A stretch of 64,000 nt of DNA from Azospirillum brasilense (GTDB lineage: Bacteria > Pseudomonadota > Alphaproteobacteria > Azospirillales > Azospirillaceae): positions 105,791-169,790 of the forward strand of contig NZ_QOKV01000014.1 of assembly GCF_008365405.1 (NCBI RefSeq), given 5' to 3'. How positions within the stretch are numbered: the first letter of the stretch is position 1; each line of letters opens with the position of its first letter. Below are positions 53,453 through 62,617 of the stretch, one piece after another. Under the pieces are notes generated by a model, which was not told the origin of the DNA, did no database searches, and saw only the letters and a program-made list of their open reading frames with translations. Position numbers and translations under genes: made by a program.

Positions 53453-53776
53453 TCACAGCATCCGCGGGCGGCGCACCGCCCGCGGCCGGGGGGAGGCGTA
53501 ACGCCCCCGTTGCTCGGTCGCGAGGGTCAGCGCCTCGTGCGCGATCAGGCGGCGATAGTCGCGGTCCACCCGCGAAAACATGGCAAAGGCGAACTTCACC
53601 GCGTCGGGGGTCGGGCTTGTGGCCGCCTCGCGGAGCGCGTTGCGCAGCATGCGCAACTCCAGCACGCCTTTGACGCAGATGCGCTCGACCGCCTGAGCCA
53701 GGATGTCGATCGAACACAGGGACGCCTCGTCGTCGAGTCGGTACTGCACCCGTCCCCCACAAGGAAGAACCGTCAC
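53453..53776 (-). CDS. Small hypothetical protein
   Basis: A 107-residue helical protein from a GTG complementary to 53774-53776, ending in a basic Arg/Pro tail. A second GTG at about 53749 has a more purine-rich upstream and may be the true start. The middle (LELRMLRNALREAATS, RDYRRLIAHEALTLA) looks like a real helical fold. I do not recognise a family. It is convergent with the EAL gene and downstream of the GH13-GlgE gene. Confidence 0.55.
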   Translation of the reverse strand: MTVLPCGGRVQYRLDDEASLCSIDILAQAVERICVKGVLELRMLRNALREAATSPTPDAVKFAFAMFSRVDRDYRRLIAHEALTLATEQRGRYASPRPRAVRRPRML

Positions 53777-53866
53777 GGACCGGCGCGGTTCTAGCTTGGG
53801 CTGGGCGGGAACGCCAGCGTTTCGGTGGGTTGGTGGTGTAGGGGGGCTCCACGCGCCCCCTTCCCG

Positions 53867-56800
53867 TCACCGTCCCGGCGGACGGATGCGCCAGATCGCC
53901 GCGGGGTTCTGCTGCGGGTCGAGCCAGACATGCTGGAACTTGCCGATCCAGGTGAAGCGCTGGCCGGTGAACAAATCCTCCACCTGGACGTGGGCGCCGT
54001 CGTCGAGCCCAAGTTCCCACAGCGGAACCTCGATGGTGCCGCCATGGCCGTTGTGCGGGTCGAGGTTCACCGCGATCAGGATGACGTTGTCCTTGCTCTC
54101 GGTCATCTTGCCGTAGAGCAGGATGTTGTCGTCATAGGCGTTGTAGAACTTCAGGTTCGTGAACTTATGGAGCGCCGGGTTCTCCGCGCGGATCTTGTTC
54201 AAGCGCGTGACGTAGTCGACGATGTTGCCGGGCTTGTTCCAGTCCCAGTGCCGGATCTCGTATTTTTCGGAGTGGTTGTACTCCTCCTTGCCCGGATAGG
54301 GGTCGGCCTCGCAGACGAAATACGGGGCGTAGAGACCGTAGACGCCCGACAAGGTGCCGGCCAGCACGGCGCGCATCATGTGGGCGGGCCGCCCGCCATG
54401 CACCAGGATCGGCGGCAGGATGTCCGGCGTGTTGGCGAAGAAGTTGGGCTGCATATAGTCCTTGGACTCGCCCTGGGTCAGCTCCGTCAGATACTCGGTC
54501 AGTTCCGCCTTGGTGTTGCGCCACGTGAAGTAGCTGTAGGACTGGGTGAAGCCGATCTTCGCCAGCCGCCGCATCAGCTTGGGCCGGGTGAAGGCCTCGG
54601 CCAGGAACAGCGCGTCGGGGTAGCGGTCCTGCACCTCGCGGATCATCCATTCCCAGAAGGGGAAGGGCTTGGTGTGCGGGTTGTCGACGCGGAAGATGCG
54701 CACCCCCTCGTCGCACCAGAACAGCACCACGTCGCGCAGCGCGTACCACAGGTCCGGATAGGCCTCGCGGTAAAAGCTGACGTTGACGATGTCCTGGTAC
54801 TTCTTCGGCGGGTTCTCGGCGTAACGGATCGTGCCGTCGGGGCGCCAGTAGAACCATTGCGGGTGCGACTTGATCCAGGGATGGTCGGGGGAGCACTGGA
54901 CCGCGAAGTCCAGCGCGATCTCGATGCCGTGCCGCCGCGCCTCCTTGACCAGCCGGCGGAAGCCGTCGAAGTCGCCGATCATCGGGTCGATGTCGGCGTG
55001 CCCGCCCTCCGTGGCGCCGATGGCGTAGGGCACGCCTGGATCGTTCGGGCCGGGGTTCAACGTGTTGTTGCGCCCCTTGCGGAAGCTGCGACCGATCGGG
55101 TGGATCGGCGGGAAGTACAGCACGTCGAAGCCCATGCCCCGGATGAAGGGCAGCATGGTCGACACGTCGTCGAAGGTGCCGGGCCGCGACGGGTCCGGGG
55201 AGGCCGAGCGCGGGAAGATCTCGAACCACGCCGAATAGCGGGCCGCGGTGCGGTCCACATAGACCTCAAGGTCGCAGCCGTAGCGGGACAGATACTGCCG
55301 CTCGCCATATTTCGCCATGGCGTGGCGCGGTTCGTCGGACAGGGCGTAGGCGATCAGTTCCGGCCCATGAAGCGTGTTCATCCGCTCCACCACCCGCTCC
55401 AGCACGGCGCGGCCCTCGCCTTCATTCTGCCCGACCGCGTGCTCGACGAAGCGGCGGCCCTCGATCAGTTCCAGGCTGACGTCCATCCCGACGTCGTGCT
55501 TCTTCTTGAAATCGGCGCGCCAGCTCTCCCAGACGTCGCGCCACGCCAGGATGCTGTACCGGTAGCGCGTGTTGCGGGTCAGCGGCAGCTTGCCCACCCA
55601 GCGGTCGTTGTCGACGAAGGTCATGGGCACCTCGCGCCATTCCTCCTCGTCCACCGGGCGGTAGGTGACGGCGGCGCCGAGGACGAAGGTACCGTCGGTG
55701 TAGATGTCGGCCCACACCTCCATCACGTCGCCAACCACCCGCTTGACCGGGAAGCGCCCGCCGTCCAGCTCCGGATAGACGTTCTCGATGGTGACGCGGC
55801 GGGAGGCCAGCTCGTCCATCCAGGCGCGGGTGCCGGCGTCGTGCTCCGCCCCGCGCTCGCCCAGATGGTTCAGTTCGATGGGGCGACTCTGCGCCGGGCG
55901 GGCGCGGAAGACGCGCATCTCCAGCGGCCGCAGCCGCAGGTCGCGGCCCGGCTCGAAGGGCAGCGGCTCGGCCTCCGGGGTCACGTCCTCGAAGTCGGCG
56001 AAGCCGCCGCCGGTGCTGGCCAGCAGCGGGCCGGGGTCGATGGCGTGCGGCTGGTTCTCATCCGGGTTGATGAGCAGGACGTTGCAACCCTCTCCGCTCC
56101 CGTTGGCCCATCCGCCGGTGTCGCGGATCAGCCCGATCACCGGATTGTGGGGAGAGGTCACCCGCCGCTGCCGCCCTTCGACGTTCAGCGCCGGGCTGTC
56201 CGCCTTCATGGCGTTGACCGCCCCGATGAAGCCGGTGAGGTCGAGCTTCGGGTCCTCCCAATCGTCCGGCGTGGTGTTCACCACGTCCAGCTTGCGGGTG
56301 AAGCCGTATTCGTACCCCACCGGCATCATCACGCCGGTCGAGAAGGAAGCGGCGAACAGATAATGCATCTTCAGCTGGGCGGCCAGCCGCTCGGTGTCCT
56401 GGCTGCCGACCTCGGCCGCCAGACGGTCGGTGTCGTGGCTTTCCGGGAAGGCGATGGAGGGGGCGATCCAGCGGAACTCGTCATACTGGTCGAGCAGCCA
56501 GTCGGACTTGAAGTCCCACCATTTGGCGCTGTTGAACAGGAAGTCGAAACCCGCCCCGCACAGATCGCGCACCTGCTCCACCGTGCAGCCCAGCGTCTCG
56601 GCGAAGAACTTGACCTCCGGATCGGCTTCGCGGGAACGCTCGATCAGCGTCTTCCACACCTCCGCCGGGATCTGGTAGGCGGCGTCGCAGCGGAAGCCCT
56701 TCACCCCGAGGCCGATGCAATGGCGCAGGTAGCGCGTCCAATAGTCGGTCAGCCCGGCCCGGACATCCGCCCGCTCATAGTCGAGCATGGCGAGGTCGCC

Positions 56801-57214
56801 CCAGATGGTCACCCGCGACGGGTCCACCGGGTCGACGGCCCGCGGGCTGTAGAGGTCGCCGCTGGAATCGCGCCGGTACCAGTCCGGATGCTCGCCCACC
56901 AGGATGGCGTCCTTGGCGGTGTGGTTGATGACGAGGTCGAGCATCACCGACTGGCCGTGCCGCCCCGCCTCGGCGATGAAGCCGCGCAGCAGCTCGTCCG
57001 GATGCTCCGGCGCGCCGCCCTGGATGCGGTCATGCAGCCGGTAATAGTCCTTCACGGCGTAGAGGCTGCCCGAGAATCCGGGATAATGGATCGGGTTCAG
57101 GAACAGCCAGTCGAAGCCCATGCCCTGGATGCGGGGCAGATGCCCGGCCCAGTCGCGCATCGGGCCGACGAGCGTGGGAAACAGGTTGTAGATTCGCGGT
57201 CCGGCGGTGGCCAT
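53867..57214 (-). CDS. GH13 glycosidase-GlgE maltosyltransferase fusion
   Basis: An 1115-residue fusion of two glycoside-hydrolase-13-type enzymes. Residues 1-440 form an amylase-like barrel with nucleophile D177 (GFRCDAAY), acid/base E206 (FFAETLG) and D261 (ESHDTDR). Residues 470-1115 match GlgE, which transfers maltose from maltose 1-phosphate to alpha-1,4-glucan: nucleophile D844 (IFRVDNPHTKP) and acid/base E873 (FLAEAFTRP). The GlgE N-domain pattern around PELDGGRFPVKRVVGD is present. The ATG complementary to 57212-57214 has AGGAGGA nine bases upstream. It is divergent from a PPK2 gene; TreS/Pep2 partners are not in the window. Confidence 0.92.
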   Translation of the reverse strand: MATAGPRIYNLFPTLVGPMRDWAGHLPRIQGMGFDWLFLNPIHYPGFSGSLYAVKDYYRLHDRIQGGAPEHPDELLRGFIAEAGRHGQSVMLDLVINHTAKDAILVGEHPDWYRRDSSGDLYSPRAVDPVDPSRVTIWGDLAMLDYERADVRAGLTDYWTRYLRHCIGLGVKGFRCDAAYQIPAEVWKTLIERSREADPEVKFFAETLGCTVEQVRDLCGAGFDFLFNSAKWWDFKSDWLLDQYDEFRWIAPSIAFPESHDTDRLAAEVGSQDTERLAAQLKMHYLFAASFSTGVMMPVGYEYGFTRKLDVVNTTPDDWEDPKLDLTGFIGAVNAMKADSPALNVEGRQRRVTSPHNPVIGLIRDTGGWANGSGEGCNVLLINPDENQPHAIDPGPLLASTGGGFADFEDVTPEAEPLPFEPGRDLRLRPLEMRVFRARPAQSRPIELNHLGERGAEHDAGTRAWMDELASRRVTIENVYPELDGGRFPVKRVVGDVMEVWADIYTDGTFVLGAAVTYRPVDEEEWREVPMTFVDNDRWVGKLPLTRNTRYRYSILAWRDVWESWRADFKKKHDVGMDVSLELIEGRRFVEHAVGQNEGEGRAVLERVVERMNTLHGPELIAYALSDEPRHAMAKYGERQYLSRYGCDLEVYVDRTAARYSAWFEIFPRSASPDPSRPGTFDDVSTMLPFIRGMGFDVLYFPPIHPIGRSFRKGRNNTLNPGPNDPGVPYAIGATEGGHADIDPMIGDFDGFRRLVKEARRHGIEIALDFAVQCSPDHPWIKSHPQWFYWRPDGTIRYAENPPKKYQDIVNVSFYREAYPDLWYALRDVVLFWCDEGVRIFRVDNPHTKPFPFWEWMIREVQDRYPDALFLAEAFTRPKLMRRLAKIGFTQSYSYFTWRNTKAELTEYLTELTQGESKDYMQPNFFANTPDILPPILVHGGRPAHMMRAVLAGTLSGVYGLYAPYFVCEADPYPGKEEYNHSEKYEIRHWDWNKPGNIVDYVTRLNKIRAENPALHKFTNLKFYNAYDDNILLYGKMTESKDNVILIAVNLDPHNGHGGTIEVPLWELGLDDGAHVQVEDLFTGQRFTWIGKFQHVWLDPQQNPAAIWRIRPPGR

Positions 57215-57378
57215 CGGGGAAATCCTCCTGGTCGGCAGCGGCACGCCAGCCGGTCGCCGCTGGTTGACAAGCGTGGCGCCTCCCATGGATCGTCCAGAAG
57301 ACCGTCACCGGCCGAAGGACCATCACCGGAAGGACCATCGCGAGGTTGCAACGCGCGCCCTGCGGGGCGCACGCGCTC

Positions 57379-57403
57379 AACCCCTGCGAAGCGCGAAGGT
57401 TCC
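57379..57403 (-). promoter_or_regulatory. EcfG-like promoter before the GH13-GlgE gene
   Basis: On the minus strand GGAAC (complement of 57399-57403), a 16-base spacer and GGTT (complement of 57379-57382), against the consensus GGAAC-N16/17-CGTT. It lies about 165 bases before the start codon. Confidence 0.45.
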
Positions 57404-57444
57404 GAAACCTGAGACTTGGGCCAGACATTTCGAAAGGTGCGTGC

Positions 57445-58272
57445 ATGGGCAACGGAAACGGCAAGATCCGGCTCGACAAGCTCGATATGACGGCGGAGGG
57501 CATCGGCAGCAAGGACGACTACGAACGCCGCCTCGCCAAACTCCAGAAGGACCTGCTGCACATCCAGCAGACCTATTGGCACGAGAAGCGCCGGGCCATC
57601 CTGGTGTTCGAGGGCTGGGACGCCGCCGGCAAGGGCGGCTGCATCCGCCGCCTGACCGAACCGCTCGACCCCCGCGGCTTCCATGTCTGGCCGATCGGCG
57701 CCCCGGCGGCGGACGAGCAGGGCAAGCACTACCTCTACCGCTTCTGGACCAAGCTGCCCGCCCCCGGCACCTTCGCCATCTTCGACCGCTCCTGGTACGG
57801 CCGCGTGCTGGTGGAGCGGGTGGAGGGCTTTGCCGACAAGGAGCAGTGGAAGCGCGCCTACGACGAGATCAACCAGTTCGAAAAGATGCTGACCGACGAC
57901 GGGGTCCGCATCATCAAGATCTTCATGCACATCACGCCCGACGAGCAGCTCAACCGCTTCCGCGAGCGGCTGAGCAACCCCTACAAGCGCTGGAAGCTGA
58001 CCGAGGAGGATCTGCGCAACCGCGCCCGCTGGGACGACTACAGCAAGGCCATCGAGGCGATGTTCGAGAAGACCTCGACCGGGACAGCGCCTTGGCAGGC
58101 GGTTCCCGCCAACTCCAAATGGCACGCCCGCCTGAAGGTGATGGAGATCGTGACGGAGGCGCTGAGCCGCGGCGTCAACGTCGCCCCGCCGCCCATCGAC
58201 CTGACCGTCGCCCGGATCGCCGCGGAGGTGCTGGGCGTGCATCTGACCTTCGACGCCAAGGAGAAAGACTGA
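57445..58272 (+). CDS. Polyphosphate kinase 2 family protein, AMP-phosphotransferase-like
   Basis: A 275-residue PPK2 enzyme that moves phosphate between polyphosphate and nucleotides. Walker A is GWDAAGKGG near residue 53, Walker B FDRSWYGRVLVERVEGF near 113, and the lid has NPYKRWKLTEED. The GWDAAGKGGCIRRLTEPLDPRG form is closest to the polyphosphate:AMP phosphotransferase branch, which makes ADP from AMP. The ATG at 57445 has AAAGG eight bases upstream. The next gene is a second PPK2 of a different class. Confidence 0.88.
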   Translation: MGNGNGKIRLDKLDMTAEGIGSKDDYERRLAKLQKDLLHIQQTYWHEKRRAILVFEGWDAAGKGGCIRRLTEPLDPRGFHVWPIGAPAADEQGKHYLYRFWTKLPAPGTFAIFDRSWYGRVLVERVEGFADKEQWKRAYDEINQFEKMLTDDGVRIIKIFMHITPDEQLNRFRERLSNPYKRWKLTEEDLRNRARWDDYSKAIEAMFEKTSTGTAPWQAVPANSKWHARLKVMEIVTEALSRGVNVAPPPIDLTVARIAAEVLGVHLTFDAKEKD

Positions 58273-58388
58273 CCGCCGCCGCCCTTGGCCTCGGTCACTT
58301 CGTCGCGGTGGGCGTGCGGGCGGTTGCCTGACGCGCCGGCATCTCCTAGCGTTGGTTCGCGGGTAAAACAATAAGCAGGGTGCGTTCG

Positions 58389-59351
58389 ATGGACGAGGTC
58401 AAGACGGGTGCCGAGGCCGGGGCGGAGGACAAGCCGCGGAAGAAGCGCAAAGCGCTGAAGCTGAAGGACCTCGGGCTCGGTGTGCCGGCCACCGGCGGCG
58501 AGGTGCTGCGCGATGCCAAGGAAGTCGCGGCCATCGAATCCCACTGGCGCGAGCTGAGCGGCGGCAAGGCGGCGAAGGGCGGCAAGAAGGTCAAATACAT
58601 CGACGAGCTGGCCCGGCTGCAGTTCGAGCTGATCAAGCTGCAGGAATGGGTGCGGGTCAACGGCCTGAAGGTCTGCGTGCTGTTCGAGGGGCGCGACGCC
58701 GCCGGCAAGGGCGGCGTCATCAAGCGCATCACCGAAAGCCTCAACCCCCGCGTCTGCCGGATCGTGGCGCTCGGAACGCCGACCGAGAAGGAGCGCGGGC
58801 AATGGTACTTCCAGCGCTACGTGGCGCAGCTTCCCGCCAAGGGTGAGATCGTCCTGTTCGACCGGAGCTGGTACAACCGCGCCGGCGTCGAGCATGTCAT
58901 GGGCTTCTGCACCGACGCGGAGTACCAGGAGTTCCTGCGCGCCTGCCCGCTGTTCGAGGAGATGCTGGTCCAGTCCGGCATCATCCTGATCAAATACTGG
59001 TTCTCGGTCAGCGACGAGGAGCAGGAGAAGCGCTTCACCGAGCGGATGCGCAACCCGATCAAGCGCTGGAAGCTCAGCCCGATGGACCTCGAATCGCGCA
59101 AGCATTGGGTCGAGTACTCCAAGGCCAAGGACGCCATGCTGGAGCACACCGACAAGAAGCTGACGCCCTGGTACATCGTCGACGCCGACGACAAGAAGAA
59201 GGCCCGGCTGAACTGCATCAACCACCTGCTTCAGCGGATCCCCTACCAGGACATCGCCCCGGTCGAGCTGGACCTGCCGCCGCGGCAGGGCGACGACGGC
59301 TACAAGCGGCCGAAGAAGTCGAAGCAGAACTGGGTGCCGGAGGTTTACTGA
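58389..59351 (+). CDS. ppk2: Polyphosphate kinase 2, class I-like
   Basis: A 320-residue PPK2 with a basic, Lys-rich N-terminal extension. Walker A is GRDAAGKGGVIKRI near residue 103, Walker B FDRSWYNRAGVEHVMGFC near 160, and the lid RNPIKRWKLSPMD. This form matches class I enzymes that make ATP or GTP from the diphosphate with polyphosphate. The ATG at 58389 is one of two close in-frame starts (GTG at 58380). It follows the first PPK2 by 116 bases. A CLC channel gene converges on it. Confidence 0.9.
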   Translation: MDEVKTGAEAGAEDKPRKKRKALKLKDLGLGVPATGGEVLRDAKEVAAIESHWRELSGGKAAKGGKKVKYIDELARLQFELIKLQEWVRVNGLKVCVLFEGRDAAGKGGVIKRITESLNPRVCRIVALGTPTEKERGQWYFQRYVAQLPAKGEIVLFDRSWYNRAGVEHVMGFCTDAEYQEFLRACPLFEEMLVQSGIILIKYWFSVSDEEQEKRFTERMRNPIKRWKLSPMDLESRKHWVEYSKAKDAMLEHTDKKLTPWYIVDADDKKKARLNCINHLLQRIPYQDIAPVELDLPPRQGDDGYKRPKKSKQNWVPEVY

Positions 59352-59372
59352 CCGCCGCCGCCGAACGGGCGG

Positions 59373-61214
59373 TCAGTCCCGCCCGTAGAGGCTGCGTTCG
59401 CCCAGCTCCTCGCCCCGTTGCCGCTCCAGCTCCTGGCTGTAGCGGCGCAGGGCGTAGGCCTCGGTGACGTAGCCGACGATCCGTCGGTCGGTGGGCGACG
59501 TCACGACCGGCAAGGACTCCACCTCGGCGCTGCAGAAGCGCTGGAGCACGCTGCGCACGTCCTCGCCGGGCCGCAGGAAGTCGTCGGCGTGCCGGGCCAG
59601 CTCGCCGACCGGAGTCTTCGCGTCTTCGTCGCCGAGCGACGGGTCGTGCACCGCGCCCATGTCGATGATGCCGGCGTAGGAGCCGTCCGGCTCCACCGCG
59701 AAGACGGTTTTGGCGGCGCCCAGCGGGTGCAGGCGGCGCAGCGTGTCCAGGGTCTGGGTGGTCAGGATCGTCTTCACGTCGCCGCGCATCAGCCGCATCG
59801 CCGTCAGCTCCGACACCCAGCCGACGTCGTAGGCGCCGCGGATCGGCACGCCGCGCAGGTGGAAGCGCCACGTCGCGAAGGAATAGCCGAAGGCCTGCCG
59901 GACCACGGTGGTCGACACCACCACGCCGATCAGCACGCCGGACGCCGCCCAGAAATCCTGCGTCGCCTCCAGCACCAGAAGCACCATGGTGACCGGCGCG
60001 CCGATGATGCCCGCCGCCACCGCACCCATGCCGGCCAGCACCAGCAGCATCCGGTCGAGCCCCAGCCCCGGCACCAGCAGTTCGATCACCCCATAGGCCA
60101 GCCCGCCGAACAACCCGCCGAGAAGCAGCGAGGCGCTGAACAGCCCGCCGCGGAATCCCGAGCCGAGCGACAGGGCCGACGCGACGATCTTGGCGACCAG
60201 CAGCACCGCCATGGCCTCCAGCCCGCGGGCCAGTTGCGACGGGTCGGCGCCGGGGCCGGCCCCCAGCACCTGCGGAACCGCCAGCGCCAGCGCGCCCAAA
60301 GCGAGCCCGCCCAGCGCCGGGCGTGCCCAGACGGGGATGGGCAGCGCGCGGAAGCCGCGCTCGGCCACCGTCACCGCCTGCATGGCGAGGATGCTGAGCC
60401 AACCCGCCAGGAAGCCGAGGACCCCACAGGCCACATAGTCCCAGCCCGCCACCGCCACCGGGCGGCCGAAGAACAGGACCGGGGACGGGTCGGTCAGCCA
60501 ATGGGCCACCGCCACCGCGGCGACCGAGGCCGCCCCGATCGGGGCCAGCGTGGCGATGGTGTAGCCGCCCATGACCAGTTCGAAGGCGTAGAAGGCGCCG
60601 GCCAGCGGCGCGCCGTAAGCGGCGGAAATGGCCGCCGCCGCCCCGCAGCCGACCAGCGTGCGCAGGTCCGCCCGCCGCAGATGGAGCTTTTGGCCGAGCG
60701 TCGAGGCGATGCCCGCCCCCGCCTGGGTGTAGGCCGCCTCCATTCCCACCGACGCGCCGGAGCCGTTGGACAGCAGGGTCGCCAGGGTCAGGCGCAGGCT
60801 GTCGATCAGCGACATCTTGCCGCCGTAGAGCGCGTTCGCCTCGACGGGATCGACGATGTCGTTGGAGCGCCAGCGCCGCACCAGCTTCACCATCACGCCG
60901 AGCAGCAGGCCGCCGACGGCCGGGACCAGCAGGGTCCGCCAGGGGTCGGCCAGCGCGGCCTCGCCCAGATCCTGCCCATGGGCCACCGAGAAGACGACGG
61001 ACTGCGTCCAGACCACCGCCTCGTGCAGCAGGGCCACGGCCAGCCCGACCCCGGCGCCAATGGCCCCGGCGAGCATCAGCACGCCCAGCACGCTGTCGCG
61101 CAGGCTCCGCCGTGTCAGCACCCTCAGGAACCGCCGGCCGGGGTTTCGCGCTTTGGTCAGGGCGCCGGCCGCTTCCCCCGCGGCGCCCCGGATTCCCGTC
61201 ATGTCATCCGGCAT
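59373..61214 (-). CDS. CLC-family chloride channel/antiporter with CBS domains
   Basis: A 613-residue membrane protein. About ten to eleven hydrophobic helices cover residues 35-430 in the CLC order. GSGASVGMEAAY near residue 128 replaces the usual GSGxSxGREGP, keeping the gating Glu but not the Pro, and SGFRGGLFSASLLLG near 330 replaces GGxFxP. The C-terminus holds two CBS motifs (about 460-590). CBS domains bind adenine nucleotides and could sense energy charge. The ATG complementary to 61212-61214 has a weak ribosome site. Transport mode cannot be decided from sequence. Confidence 0.88.
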   Translation of the reverse strand: MPDDMTGIRGAAGEAAGALTKARNPGRRFLRVLTRRSLRDSVLGVLMLAGAIGAGVGLAVALLHEAVVWTQSVVFSVAHGQDLGEAALADPWRTLLVPAVGGLLLGVMVKLVRRWRSNDIVDPVEANALYGGKMSLIDSLRLTLATLLSNGSGASVGMEAAYTQAGAGIASTLGQKLHLRRADLRTLVGCGAAAAISAAYGAPLAGAFYAFELVMGGYTIATLAPIGAASVAAVAVAHWLTDPSPVLFFGRPVAVAGWDYVACGVLGFLAGWLSILAMQAVTVAERGFRALPIPVWARPALGGLALGALALAVPQVLGAGPGADPSQLARGLEAMAVLLVAKIVASALSLGSGFRGGLFSASLLLGGLFGGLAYGVIELLVPGLGLDRMLLVLAGMGAVAAGIIGAPVTMVLLVLEATQDFWAASGVLIGVVVSTTVVRQAFGYSFATWRFHLRGVPIRGAYDVGWVSELTAMRLMRGDVKTILTTQTLDTLRRLHPLGAAKTVFAVEPDGSYAGIIDMGAVHDPSLGDEDAKTPVGELARHADDFLRPGEDVRSVLQRFCSAEVESLPVVTSPTDRRIVGYVTEAYALRRYSQELERQRGEELGERSLYGRD

Positions 61215-61272
61215 GCCGGACAATGTGTGCCCTGCCTCCGCGCCGTCAACCGCGCGGCGCGGCCCTAACCCT

Positions 61273-62469
61273 TTAGGGCTTGCCCTTCTGGGCCGCAGCC
61301 GGAGAGGCGCCGGACGGCGGAGCCGAAGGCTGGGCAGACGGCGGGTTGACGGCGAGGCGGCGCAGCACCTCTGCCAGATTGTCGCGCACCTTGTCGGCCA
61401 ACCCGATGTCGGCCTCCTGCGCCTCATGGAACAGGATCGTGAACAGGCGGCCCGGCGACAGGAAGAAGGTCAGCGAGACGTGCATCTTGCCCTCCTTCAG
61501 CGCGCAATCGACCGAACCGGTGCGCAGCATCAGGCCCGGCAGGTCCTCGACGGCGCTCAGCGACGCGGTCGGCGTGCCGCCCTCGCAGCGCTTCTTCATC
61601 GCGTCGACGTAGCCGGCGGACAGATCCTCCAGCTTGGACCCTTCTTCCACCATCCGCTCGCGGATGCCGCCGACGATCGGGCCGATGCGCCAGGCCATGT
61701 CGGCGGGGCGCTCGCCCTTCGGCACATTCTCCAGCGACACGCGCTTGACGTCGCGCACGCCGGCCGCCTTCAGCAGGTCGGCCAGCCCTTCCGGCAGCTC
61801 GTCGGGACGGGTCGCGACCTTCTTGGTGCGGGTGTCGATGGGCGGAACGGCGCCGGCCTTGTCCACGCAGGTCTTCAGGTCGGTGAGCACCTTCTTGGTG
61901 CCCTTCAGCGCGAAGGCCATGCGGTCGGCGTCGGAGGCGAAGACCACCTCCTTGCCGTTCATCAGGGCGGTGTAGAGTTCCTCGTCCTTGCCGTTGGGGA
62001 TGACCAGCATATCCGGCTTGGGCGCCAGCGCGCGCCGTTCGCGCGTCAGCTTGCCGTCCACCACGACCTTGACCTTCCACTGCTCGCCGCCCGGCAGCTC
62101 GGCGCCCGGGATGCCCATGCCGAGATTGACCTCGCCCTTGACGTTGCGCGCGATCATCAGGACATGGCCGGTGTCGAAGCGGCCCTCGATGGCGCAGTAG
62201 GCGAACTTGCCGTCCCGGTCGCGCGACGGGCCGCCCTCCCAACCATCCTCAAGCTCGGCCGGCCCGGTTTTCTCGGCCGGATCGGCGGCGGTCGGCGCCG
62301 GCGCAACGGTGCGGGGTGACGGCGCCGGCCCGGAGGACGGTGCCGGGTAATACATGGTCGGCGGGTTGACGGGGACCAGTTCCGCCACCTGCGCCCCATC
62401 GGCGTGGGCAGCGGCGGCGCCCAGCAGAAGAAGGGAGGAGAGTGCAGCAGCGACGGCTTTGTCCAGCAT
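61273..62469 (-). CDS. Exported hypothetical protein
   Basis: A 398-residue protein with a clear signal peptide ending near AHADG at residue 24, a Pro/Ala-rich linker (about 30-75), a globular domain with few Cys, and a Pro/Ala-rich tail. It is predicted periplasmic. I do not recognise a family. The start is the ATG complementary to 62467-62469. It lies between the CLC gene and the branched-chain amino-acid transporter genes, about 60 bases upstream of the former on the same strand. Confidence 0.7.
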   Translation of the reverse strand: MLDKAVAAALSSLLLLGAAAAHADGAQVAELVPVNPPTMYYPAPSSGPAPSPRTVAPAPTAADPAEKTGPAELEDGWEGGPSRDRDGKFAYCAIEGRFDTGHVLMIARNVKGEVNLGMGIPGAELPGGEQWKVKVVVDGKLTRERRALAPKPDMLVIPNGKDEELYTALMNGKEVVFASDADRMAFALKGTKKVLTDLKTCVDKAGAVPPIDTRTKKVATRPDELPEGLADLLKAAGVRDVKRVSLENVPKGERPADMAWRIGPIVGGIRERMVEEGSKLEDLSAGYVDAMKKRCEGGTPTASLSAVEDLPGLMLRTGSVDCALKEGKMHVSLTFFLSPGRLFTILFHEAQEADIGLADKVRDNLAEVLRRLAVNPPSAQPSAPPSGASPAAAQKGKP

Positions 62470-62617
62470 GGCAGAGGTAATCCTTACGGGCAGGGCGACG
62501 CCGGAAGCTAGCCCCGCCATCTGGGATCGGCAAGCGCAAGACGAGAAAGTCACGACAAAGATCCCGGCCTGTTGCCGCAATGCCGAATTGCGTCCGGCGC
62601 TACCCTCGGCAACGAAA

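Noticed and set aside
53510..53794. 94-codon plus-strand frame opposite the small gene at 53453-53776
   Set aside because: The minus-strand reading has a more natural helical protein composition; the plus-strand product is Arg/Gly/His-rich like other shadows.
53825..57412. 1195-codon open frame on the plus strand
   Set aside because: It is antisense to the GH13-GlgE fusion, which contains both complete catalytic sets.
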